The notes under the pieces are model-generated. The model had not been told where the DNA came from, did no database searches, and saw only the letters and a program-made list of their open reading frames with translations. This document shows, piece by piece, positions 9,029-16,341 of a DNA stretch of 64,000 nucleotides; position 1 is the first letter of the stretch; the number at the start of each line of letters is the position of its first letter. Made by a program: the position numbers and the translations under genes. The DNA comes from UBA7703 sp034926785 (GTDB lineage: Bacteria > Bacillota > Clostridia > Christensenellales > CAG-138), in contig JAYFQU010000025.1 in NCBI GenBank assembly GCA_034926785.1, positions 1 through 64,000 of the forward strand, written 5' to 3'.

Positions 9029-9607
9029 ATGTCAATTCTCCTCTATCACGGCTCATCCGTCGGCAGCATACATACGCTGCAACCGTTCACCGCGGATCAT
9101 GGTAACCCCTACGTCTATTTTACAACCAGCGATGTCTCCGCCGCACTCTACGCAGCGCGCGCCGTTGAACGGCCCTATTATTGGTCGCCTATCGGGTATG
9201 ACGCCCAGGGAAGGATAACCTATACCGAGGCGTGGAGAAACGCATTCCTCGAGGTGTTTTCCGGTAAAAAAGGTTATCTGTACTGTTGCGAGGCGGACGA
9301 AAAAAAGCTGCTGCGCTTCCCTTCCCATCCGTGCCTGCGCCTCTCGGTGGATCCTGTCCCCGTTTCACACAGAGAGGAAATAGCGGATCTTTACGCTTGG
9401 TTTTGCCAGCGCGAGCAGGAAGGGAAAATCATCCTGCAGCGATTTGAGTCGCTTACCCAAGCCCAGTTGATCCTCTGGCACAGGGCGGCGCTGGAAGCCC
9501 TGGCCACCAGCTTTTCCATGCAATCGCAGGAAAATACCTTTGCGCACTTTGTTCAGGAGAAGATGCCTGCGGTTTGGGAGAGGTTTTTGTTGGAATCCAA
9601 CGCATAG
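9029..9607 (+). CDS. Hypothetical protein, possible ADP-ribosyltransferase-like fold
   Basis: About 192 residues, soluble. The N-terminus reads SILLYHGSS, then VYFTTSDVSAALYAA and a GKKGYLYCCEA strand. A YHGS near the N-terminus followed by a (V/F)(Y/F)(F/L)T..xxxA motif is typical of ART-fold proteins such as the DUF3990 group, but I cannot confirm the fold. The catalytic Glu expected late in such enzymes could be in EKMPAVWERF or REEIADLY. Start at 9029 has GGAGGG seven bases upstream; the earlier ATG at 8990 lacks this. Confidence 0.7.
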   Translation: MSILLYHGSSVGSIHTLQPFTADHGNPYVYFTTSDVSAALYAARAVERPYYWSPIGYDAQGRITYTEAWRNAFLEVFSGKKGYLYCCEADEKKLLRFPSHPCLRLSVDPVPVSHREEIADLYAWFCQREQEGKIILQRFESLTQAQLILWHRAALEALATSFSMQSQENTFAHFVQEKMPAVWERFLLESNA

Positions 9608-9608
9608 T

Positions 9609-9830
9609 TTACGATGGATGTTTCGCCTGCGCGGCGGCCTTGCGGACCTGTTTCTTCAGCGGCTGAATGAACATGTTGCCGCCTCTTTCCATCAAAGCGC
9701 ATAACGGCGAAAGCAGATGCAGCGTCGGGGCTCCTGCTACGATAGCCCCTCCTCGAATCGCTGTCAATTCGAGTTGGCCACCCGATACAATTTCAGCTTT
9801 CGTGTAAGCAACAGCGCGGCGGGACTGCAT
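9609..9830 (-). CDS. Doubtful small ORF before element A copy 2
   Basis: 73 codons, convergent with the gene ending at 9607. Its first ATG lies inside the left terminator hairpin (9813-9841), which argues against that start. A TTGACA sequence and a GAGGAGGGG occur within it, so a shorter product (from MERGGNMF, basic C-terminus) is conceivable. Not recognised. Confidence 0.25.
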   Translation of the reverse strand: MQSRRAVAYTKAEIVSGGQLELTAIRGGAIVAGAPTLHLLSPLCALMERGGNMFIQPLKKQVRKAAAQAKHPS

Positions 9831-9841
9831 CCCGCCGCGCT
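9813..9841. terminator. Left copy of duplicated terminator hairpin (element A copy 2)
   Basis: Perfect 29-base palindromic hairpin with the stem AGCGCGGCGGG. The same 29 bases, with two changes, recur at 10012-10040 on the other side of element A. Confidence 0.85.
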
Positions 9842-10011
9842 CAGAGCATCAACAAACCCAGTAGGGGGTTTGGGGGATTTCGAAAATTCCCCATGTTCCT
9901 TCAAATTTGGCGATTCATTCGCCGAATTTGTGAAAAAATGGCGCGATTCGCGTCATTTTAACCCAAAGTAAAACCCATCGGCAGAGCCCGCAGGACTTTG
10001 TCGATGGGCTG
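9842..10011 (-). mobile_element. Element A copy 2 (170 bp, complete)
   Basis: Begins CAGAGCATCAACAAA and ends TTTGTCGATGGGCTG, so the ends are imperfect inverted repeats of each other. Internally it is the reverse complement of copies 1 and 4. It is flanked exactly by the direct repeats 9813-9841 and 10012-10040, each a complete terminator hairpin. It encodes no protein. It sits between two convergent genes. Confidence 0.9.
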
Positions 10012-10040
10012 AGCGCGGCAGGACTGCGTCCCGCCGCGCT
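10012..10040. terminator. Right copy of duplicated terminator hairpin (element A copy 2)
   Basis: 29-base hairpin matching 9813-9841 except for two bases. It is followed by GGTTTTCTC on the plus strand, so it can terminate plus-strand transcripts; it is 20 bases from the stop of the C11 peptidase gene on the minus strand. Confidence 0.85.
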
Positions 10041-10060
10041 GGTTTTCTCGTGCCGCGCGG

Positions 10061-12619
10061 TTAGTAATTCTTCACGGTCGGCGTCCAATACTGCCCGCCA
10101 TAGTTGTCGGTGATGCGATAGGTCATCTGCCAGTTTACGTCGCCCAGCGTCGCGTTGCCAATCACCCAATCGCCTGTGGCGGTCATCTGTTCACCGAGGT
10201 AATACGCGTCGTTAAACGTGCCGTCGTAGTTGTAGAAGTCACAGAGGAAGTCGATCTGATCTCCTTTGACAATCTTCACAAGTCCCTTCATGATTGTGCT
10301 CGTCGTCGCGGCTGCGTAGTCATATTGTGCGCCAAGTACCGCGCCGTCGGGGTTCTCGTTGGTAAACTCCAGGATGATGTTTACTCTTGTGCCGTTGAGC
10401 AAGGCCGGCACGCGGCCAAGGATCGTGTAAGTATCGTCCACCTGGTCCTCGCTGACGAGATAGTAGGCGACAATCTGCCCGTTGAGAGACATCCACGTGC
10501 CGTCATACGACATCATCAAATCATTATCCGCGTCATAATTGGCAACGTTGTCGAGACCGAGGTCGATATACCCCTCGCCGTCGTCAATGTAGACATTCTG
10601 CTCCAGCGTGACCACCCGGCTCCACTGATCCTCCGTGAGCACCAGTGTCGGGATCTCACCCTTATAGGTAAGCATGAGGCCGGAGAAACCCGCGTTGTTC
10701 TCGGCATAGGCGGCGGCGCGCGAGCGCACGAGAGCTTCATCCACCCAGCTGGAGTCCTTGTCGCCCGTGACGACGCTGCGGTTGGAGAGGAAGAGATCCA
10801 GCAGTTGCGTCACGGTATCGGTCGATCCGCTCGCCGTTTCGCTTCCGGTCATAGATCCGCCAAGCAGCGTGCCGAGCAAGCTCCCCGTATTGTCGCCAAG
10901 CAGTGTGCCGAGCGGATTCTCGCTCGAACCGCTGGCAACCTGTCCGCCGGCTGCGACGGATGCAAAGCTCTTGATGCATTCGGAGTAACTCTTGTCCAAT
11001 CCGATCGCGTTATAGGTTCTGATCGCCGAGCTAACATTATTCAGCGATTGATACGGGAAATAGATGGAAAGCCCGTTGGCATGCGTAATGCTGGCGGAGT
11101 TTCGGTTGTATTTCACCGCGCCGCGCAGCGCGGAGGCCAGCGCGTTGGATTCAACGGTGTTCAAGTTCTCCGTAAAGTGAATCAGGTCAATCTGGTTGAT
11201 TCTGCTGCTGGTGGAGAAATCGCGAGACCCGCTCCGCGCGGTTGCAACCGCGTTAAAACCATCGCCGGAGATGAGTTGACTCGTAGATGAGGAAAACGCG
11301 TTAAACGCACTCGGAACCGTGCCGGAAACCTCCGACAGATCAGTCATGGAGAGCGTCGTCTGACTGTTGGAGCCGCTCATCTTCACATAGTCGTCAATGA
11401 TCTGCTTGCCAACATCCAAGGAGTCCATCGCCGGGTCGGCGGAAAGCTTGCTCAGCCAGTTGGTATAATACCAGCCCGTGCCCGGCTCCACCGCTTCGGA
11501 AGCGATCAGATAGTCGCCATACTGCTCGGCGACGAGCGCTGTCTCCAGCGTAGCCATCAGACAGGCGTCAAAGCCGATGATGTCAAACTTTACCCCGCCG
11601 CTCTGCAGCGCGGAGTTGATTCCGTCGAGGCTCATGCTCTCGCCGGGGAAGAGCTCATCATAGCCATAGCCCGTCAGCGATCCGCCGCCGTGATCCCATA
11701 GGACGAGGATGTAGCGATCCGCCGGAAAATTCTTGGCGCTGAATCGGATAAAATCGGATAACGTGCCCGGATCGACCATGGACTTTTTGCCGACCTTTGC
11801 ATCCAGCGTTTCAAGCCCACCCTGCTTCACGCGATAGCGCTGGTTGGTTCCGCTCTGGATGATCGAATTTTGCCAGCGCGCGGTTCCGCCGGTCTCAACA
11901 ATCACGCGGACGTTGTCGCTCAGCGTTGCATTGACCATTTCTTCCAGATCGGACGTCGCCATTCCGCTCTTGCTCTCCAGGTCGGTTCCGCACATGTAGA
12001 CCATCACGGTGACGGTCCCCGCGCCGGAAGCATCCGTAAATTTCGCGCGTGCGCTCGCATCCACGGTGCGGTTCGGCTCATGCGCCTTGTAAACCTCCTC
12101 CGAGCTGGAGGCGGGCGCAATCTGACCCGACGTGCTGCCGTAGGAGCCGAGCAAAGACCCCAGCGCATCCGAGACCGAACCGGAGGAATTCGCGGTACCG
12201 GTTTCGGCCGGCGTGACGGTGTCCGCACTGCCGAGCGTGCTCTCCGTCGTGCTGTAACTACCGAGGATGTCGCTTAAAAAACTGCCGGAACTGTTTCCGG
12301 AGCACATATTCAAGAGCAAGACAGCGCCAACCACCACGAGTATGAGAACGAATACTCGTCCGAGGCATCCGCGCCTGTTGCCGCCGTTTCCGTTGTTGTT
12401 GCTCGCGCCGCCGATGAGCAGAGCCAGCAACACAGCGAGCAGCCCGCCGCCGCCGACCCCGCGGTCGCCGCCGGAACCGCCGCTAAAAGAACCGCCGGAC
12501 GAGCCGCGCGGCCCGTTCCCAACGCTTCCGCTGCCGAGGCCGCTGCCGCGCCGATAGGCGTTGCCTCCGCCGGATACGGTTCTTCTCTGCCTGCCGCCCG
12601 GTCTGTTGTCAGGGCTCAT
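10061..12619 (-). CDS. Membrane-anchored clostripain-family (C11) cysteine peptidase
   Basis: 852 residues. Residues 1-57 are Gly/Ser/Arg-rich, followed by two hydrophobic stretches (about 58-71 and 86-105) that anchor the protein. The C11 domain follows, with the catalytic pair visible as ILVLWDHGGG (His310) and IIGFDACLMAT (Cys353). The region after about residue 590 is a separate, Tyr/Asp-rich beta-type domain of unknown role. C11 peptidases usually cleave after Arg or Lys and can self-activate. A strong AGGAGG precedes the ATG. Surface protein processing is a reasonable inference. Confidence 0.9.
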   Translation of the reverse strand: MSPDNRPGGRQRRTVSGGGNAYRRGSGLGSGSVGNGPRGSSGGSFSGGSGGDRGVGGGGLLAVLLALLIGGASNNNGNGGNRRGCLGRVFVLILVVVGAVLLLNMCSGNSSGSFLSDILGSYSTTESTLGSADTVTPAETGTANSSGSVSDALGSLLGSYGSTSGQIAPASSSEEVYKAHEPNRTVDASARAKFTDASGAGTVTVMVYMCGTDLESKSGMATSDLEEMVNATLSDNVRVIVETGGTARWQNSIIQSGTNQRYRVKQGGLETLDAKVGKKSMVDPGTLSDFIRFSAKNFPADRYILVLWDHGGGSLTGYGYDELFPGESMSLDGINSALQSGGVKFDIIGFDACLMATLETALVAEQYGDYLIASEAVEPGTGWYYTNWLSKLSADPAMDSLDVGKQIIDDYVKMSGSNSQTTLSMTDLSEVSGTVPSAFNAFSSSTSQLISGDGFNAVATARSGSRDFSTSSRINQIDLIHFTENLNTVESNALASALRGAVKYNRNSASITHANGLSIYFPYQSLNNVSSAIRTYNAIGLDKSYSECIKSFASVAAGGQVASGSSENPLGTLLGDNTGSLLGTLLGGSMTGSETASGSTDTVTQLLDLFLSNRSVVTGDKDSSWVDEALVRSRAAAYAENNAGFSGLMLTYKGEIPTLVLTEDQWSRVVTLEQNVYIDDGEGYIDLGLDNVANYDADNDLMMSYDGTWMSLNGQIVAYYLVSEDQVDDTYTILGRVPALLNGTRVNIILEFTNENPDGAVLGAQYDYAAATTSTIMKGLVKIVKGDQIDFLCDFYNYDGTFNDAYYLGEQMTATGDWVIGNATLGDVNWQMTYRITDNYGGQYWTPTVKNY

Positions 12620-12736
12620 ATGATCATTCCTCCTGTGAGTCGATGATGGTTGTTTCCATGTTGATAGCTGCCCGTTACATTGTCACAGCCCTCTCCACTT
12701 AATCATATCTTACCATCGCCGCGCGTCCGCGTCCAG

Positions 12737-12765
12737 TTGTATCAGGGGGAAAATCGTGCTAGAAT
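12737..12765 (+). promoter_or_regulatory. Promoter of the alkaline phosphatase gene
   Basis: TTGTAT (12737-12742), 17-base spacer, TAGAAT (12760-12765). Only five bases separate the -10 box from the ATG at 12771, and there is no Shine-Dalgarno site, so the mRNA would be leaderless. Confidence 0.6.
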
Positions 12766-12770
12766 GACTT

Positions 12771-14222
12771 ATGCTTACGTTTTTCCGTCAAAAGCAAATC
12801 GTCTGTTGGGTCGCCGCGCTGCTGCTCTTAGCGTGTTTGGGTTGCGCACCCAAATCGGTTCCGACTCCGGCCGCTACCGCCGAGCCGGTGCTCATAGCCG
12901 CCGAAACAAGCGCGCCAACCGCCGTGCCAACGCCCCTGCCGGAACCGCAGTTACGCTATATCTTCCTCTTTATCGGAGATGGTATGGGCTATGCGCAGGT
13001 GCAGGCGGCGAGCGAGGCGCTCGCGGCGACTTCACGCGAGCCGCTCTGCTTTACCGATTTTCCTGTTGCAGGCAGTGTGCGCACCGGCAATGTCAAAGAG
13101 GAAGTAACGGATTCCGCCGCCGCCGCAACCGCAATTGCTACAGGAAAAAAGACGCTGAATGGTTATCTGGGGCTGGATGAATCCAAAAACCGGCTGATCG
13201 ATATCTCCGAAACCCTGCGGGACTCCGGGCGTAAGATTGGCGTCCTAACCACCGTTTCGCTGGACCACGCAACCCCCGGCGGATTCTATGCGCACGTGGA
13301 TTCCCGCCGTTCCTACGATATGATTGCGGACGATCTTTTCGCCAGCGGATTCGACTTTTTTGCAGGCGGCGGTTTTCATAACACGCCGGATGCGGCGGAT
13401 CATGCGGCGGAGAACGGCTACGCACTGATTCACACGTTTGCGGAAGCGCCCGCCGTGACGGCGGATAAACTCATCCTCTCCTCCTCACTCATCTTTGGCG
13501 ACAGCGGTGTAATTCCCGCGATTGACGGCACAGAGCGTGCGGGTTGGCTCAGAAAAGCGACGGAACTCGCCACAGAACGCCTCGCTTCTCCGGCTGGATT
13601 TTTCATGATGGTCGAAGGGGGGCGCATTGATTATTTCTGTCATTATAACGATGCCGCTTCCTTTGTCGCGGAGTTGCTGGACTTTAACGATGCCGTCCAG
13701 AGCGCGCTGCAATTTTATCAGCAGCATCCAAGCGAAACGCTCATCCTCGTCACTGCGGATCACGAAACAGGCAGCGTCTCCCTTACGGAAGGGGATCGTG
13801 CGGCGTTGCTCGGGCAAAAGATCTCCAGCGACGCATGTGACGATACGCTGGTGGCGCAATGCGTCGCGGCGAAAACGCCATTTGAGGAGGCTCTTCCGAT
13901 TTTTACGGATGCCTTCGGGCTGGCGGGCCTCACCGCCAAGGAGAAGGCCTATCTGCAAGGGGCCTATGAACACACGCTTAAGGGCGATCTCCCCGCAAAC
14001 AAGAGCAGCGAGGAATATGGCGTATATGAGCCGATCACCTCGGCTTGCGACAGGCTTGTCGCGGCGCGCGCGGGGCTTTCATTTGGTTCCGGCGGACATT
14101 CAGGCACGGATGTTCCCATCTACGCCATTGGCCTCGGTTCGGAGTTTTTTAGAGGCACGTTTGAAAACACGCATATTCACGATGCAATCCTGCAGGCGAT
14201 CGCCGCATACCCGCTCTCCTGA
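12771..14222 (+). CDS. phoA: Alkaline phosphatase, lipoprotein
   Basis: 483 residues. The N-terminus is a lipoprotein signal (LLLLACLGCAP). Catalytic features of the alkaline phosphatase superfamily are intact: IFLFIGDGMGYAQ with the metal-binding Asp, the nucleophile in VTDSAAAATAIATG (Ser115), EGGRIDYFCHYND, TADHETG and GGHSGTDVP. It releases phosphate from phosphomonoesters outside the membrane. No Shine-Dalgarno site; promoter -10 box five bases before the ATG. The beta-CASP gene follows 68 bases later. Confidence 0.93.
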   Translation: MLTFFRQKQIVCWVAALLLLACLGCAPKSVPTPAATAEPVLIAAETSAPTAVPTPLPEPQLRYIFLFIGDGMGYAQVQAASEALAATSREPLCFTDFPVAGSVRTGNVKEEVTDSAAAATAIATGKKTLNGYLGLDESKNRLIDISETLRDSGRKIGVLTTVSLDHATPGGFYAHVDSRRSYDMIADDLFASGFDFFAGGGFHNTPDAADHAAENGYALIHTFAEAPAVTADKLILSSSLIFGDSGVIPAIDGTERAGWLRKATELATERLASPAGFFMMVEGGRIDYFCHYNDAASFVAELLDFNDAVQSALQFYQQHPSETLILVTADHETGSVSLTEGDRAALLGQKISSDACDDTLVAQCVAAKTPFEEALPIFTDAFGLAGLTAKEKAYLQGAYEHTLKGDLPANKSSEEYGVYEPITSACDRLVAARAGLSFGSGGHSGTDVPIYAIGLGSEFFRGTFENTHIHDAILQAIAAYPLS

Positions 14223-14290
14223 GCAGAATATGCGCCCGACCTTGTTGAAAAACTTCAGCGGAATAAATCTGGAAGGAAAGGCCTAATACA

Positions 14291-16009
14291 ATGAAACTCA
14301 CCTTTATCGGGGCGGATCACGAGGTAACCGGCAGCTGTACGCATCTGGACATCTGCGGCAAGCATATCCTTGTGGACTACGGCATGGAACAGGGCAAGGA
14401 TTTTTATCAAAACGCGTCTCTGCCAACCCTGCCCGGCGAGATTGACGCGGTTCTTCTCACGCATGCGCATATGGATCACAGCGGCCTAATCCCGCTGCTG
14501 TATAAAAACGGCTTTCGCGGGCCGGTGCACGCAACCAAGCCAACCTGCAACCTCTGCGACATTATGCTTCGGGACAGCGCGCACATTCAGGAATTTGAAG
14601 CCGAGTGGCGTAACCGCAAGGGAGCGCGCAGCGGCGAGGAGCCCTTTATCCCGCTCTATACCATGGCCGATGCGGAAGGCGCGTTAAAGCAGTTCATCCC
14701 TCATCGTTATGACGAACGCTTCACGCTTTTTGAAGGAATCGATGTTCGCTTTACCGACGCGGGGCATCTGTTGGGTTCCTCCTATATCGAAATCTGGATT
14801 GACGAAGACGGCGAACAGCGCAAGATGGTCTTCTCCGGCGATATTGGGAACGCAAATCAGCCTCTGTTGCGCGATCCTTCCCTGGTTGACGAAGCGGACT
14901 ATATCATGGTGGAATCCACCTATGGCGACCGCGTACACGATGCCCCGCCGGACTATGCCCGGGCCCTTGCGGATGTTTTGCAGGCGACATTTGATCGCGG
15001 CGGCAGCGTGATCGTCCCCTCCTTTGCCGTGGGGCGTACGCAGGAGCTTCTCTATTTTATCCGGCGTATTAAAGCGGATGGACTCGTGCACGGGCACGAC
15101 GGCTTCCCCGTGTTTGTGGATAGTCCGCTGGCAAGCGCGGCGACAAAGATCTATCTGGAAAACGCGGAATTCTGCTATGATGCGGAGGCAAAATCCTTTG
15201 TGGACGCGGGCATCAACCCGCTGGCATTTGATGGGCTGACAATCACGCAAACCAGCCAGGAATCCATGGCGATCAACACAGACACCCGCTGCAAGGTGAT
15301 TCTATCCGCCAGCGGTATGTGCGAAGCGGGGCGTATCAAGCACCACCTGAAGCACGGCCTCTGGAACGCGGCCAACACCATTCTCTTCGTCGGCTTCCAG
15401 GCGCCGGGCACACTCGGGCGCGCACTCATCGAGGGTGCGGACAAGGTAAAGCTTTTTGGTGAAACCATCCGCGTCAACGCGGAAATCAAGCAACTTCCCG
15501 GCATCAGCGGGCATGGCGATGTGAATATGCTAATCAAATGGGCGACGCATTTTTCGCCAAAGCCGAGCCGCGTGTTTGTCAACCATGGGGACACCGAGGT
15601 TTGCGATCTCTTCACAAAGCGACTTCAGGACGAATTCGGTCTTGCGGCCACCTCGCCCTATAGCGGGTCGATCTATGACCTTGTGAAAAACCAATATGTG
15701 TTTGAGGCAAGGCCCCGGCAGTTGGTCAAGGATGAGCGGGATCGCGCGCCGGAGCGCGAGCGCGCAACGGAGGAAGAAGAACGTACCGAACGCGATGTGC
15801 GCTATGAACCGCGTCCCGCTCACAGCGAGCGCAATCAGCCGCAGCAAAAGGGACGTCGCGGTAGCTCCGAATCCCCGTTTGAGCAGCTTCTCTCCGCGCT
15901 GGATCGTCTTTCCCACGTGATCCACAGCAGCAAGGGTCGAAGCAAGCGGGAGATCATCAGCATCACCTCGATGCTCAATGCCATCAGCGAACTTTGGGAT
16001 CGCGAATAG
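14291..16009 (+). CDS. Beta-CASP metallo-beta-lactamase-fold ribonuclease-like protein
   Basis: 572 residues. N-terminal MBL domain with LTHAHMDHSGLIP (motif 2), SGDIGN (motif 4) and a beta-CASP insert; the C-terminal SGHGD and VFVNHGD match the Zn-dependent RNA specificity (RMMBL) motif of CPSF73/YSH1-like enzymes. RNA processing is likely, substrate unknown. After about residue 470 there is a highly charged Glu/Arg/Pro/Gln linker and a final helix pair (LLSALDRLSHVI, MLNAISELW) absent from minimal family members. GGAAGGAAAGG precedes the start. Confidence 0.88.
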   Translation: MKLTFIGADHEVTGSCTHLDICGKHILVDYGMEQGKDFYQNASLPTLPGEIDAVLLTHAHMDHSGLIPLLYKNGFRGPVHATKPTCNLCDIMLRDSAHIQEFEAEWRNRKGARSGEEPFIPLYTMADAEGALKQFIPHRYDERFTLFEGIDVRFTDAGHLLGSSYIEIWIDEDGEQRKMVFSGDIGNANQPLLRDPSLVDEADYIMVESTYGDRVHDAPPDYARALADVLQATFDRGGSVIVPSFAVGRTQELLYFIRRIKADGLVHGHDGFPVFVDSPLASAATKIYLENAEFCYDAEAKSFVDAGINPLAFDGLTITQTSQESMAINTDTRCKVILSASGMCEAGRIKHHLKHGLWNAANTILFVGFQAPGTLGRALIEGADKVKLFGETIRVNAEIKQLPGISGHGDVNMLIKWATHFSPKPSRVFVNHGDTEVCDLFTKRLQDEFGLAATSPYSGSIYDLVKNQYVFEARPRQLVKDERDRAPERERATEEEERTERDVRYEPRPAHSERNQPQQKGRRGSSESPFEQLLSALDRLSHVIHSSKGRSKREIISITSMLNAISELWDRE

Positions 16010-16038
16010 GCTGGCACATCAGAAGCGCCCCCAAACAC

Positions 16039-16072
16039 AACCATCCCGCGGATAAATCCCCGCGGGATGGTT
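16039..16072. terminator. Terminator of the beta-CASP gene
   Basis: AACCATCCCGCGG/CCGCGGGATGGTT hairpin followed by TAA, 29 bases after the stop codon. Element A copy 3 starts directly after it. Confidence 0.8.
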
Positions 16073-16243
16073 TAACCCATCGGCAACGTCCTGCAAGACG
16101 TTTCCGATGGGTTTTACTTTTGGTTAACATGACGCAATTCGCACTATTTTTTCACACATTCAGCGAATGAATCGCTGAATTTGAGATCGGATGGGGGTGT
16201 TGCGAATCCCCCACGCTCCCGAATGGGTTGGTCGATATCCTGA
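16073..16243 (+). repeat. Element A copy 3 (diverged, about 171 bp)
   Basis: Same order of blocks as copies 1 and 4: CCCATCGG..CCGATGGG hairpin, TTTTACTTT, TTTTTTCAC, GCGAATGAATCGC, GATGGGGG, and GGTCGATATCCTG at the end, but with many substitutions. The right flank is not a copy of the left hairpin but a fragment of repeat family B, so this looks like an old, rearranged insertion. Confidence 0.8.
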
Positions 16244-16320
16244 ACCGCCCGGAATCGGGCGGTCTCTTCGCAGATCATTGCCGTTTGGAGGCTGGCGGAC
16301 GAGAGGCAAACGGCAGCTTT
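16244..16320 (+). repeat. Repeat family B fragment
   Basis: Contains ACCGCCCGG/TCGGGCGGT, TCGCAG, TTGCCG, GGCGGACGAGAGGCAA in the same order as the B copies at 47589-47731 and 23442-23584 (inverted). About half the length of a full copy. It lies between element A copy 3 and the stop codon of the DUF5050 gene. Confidence 0.7.
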
Positions 16321-16341
16321 GCCGATCCAGCAGAGGCGGGG

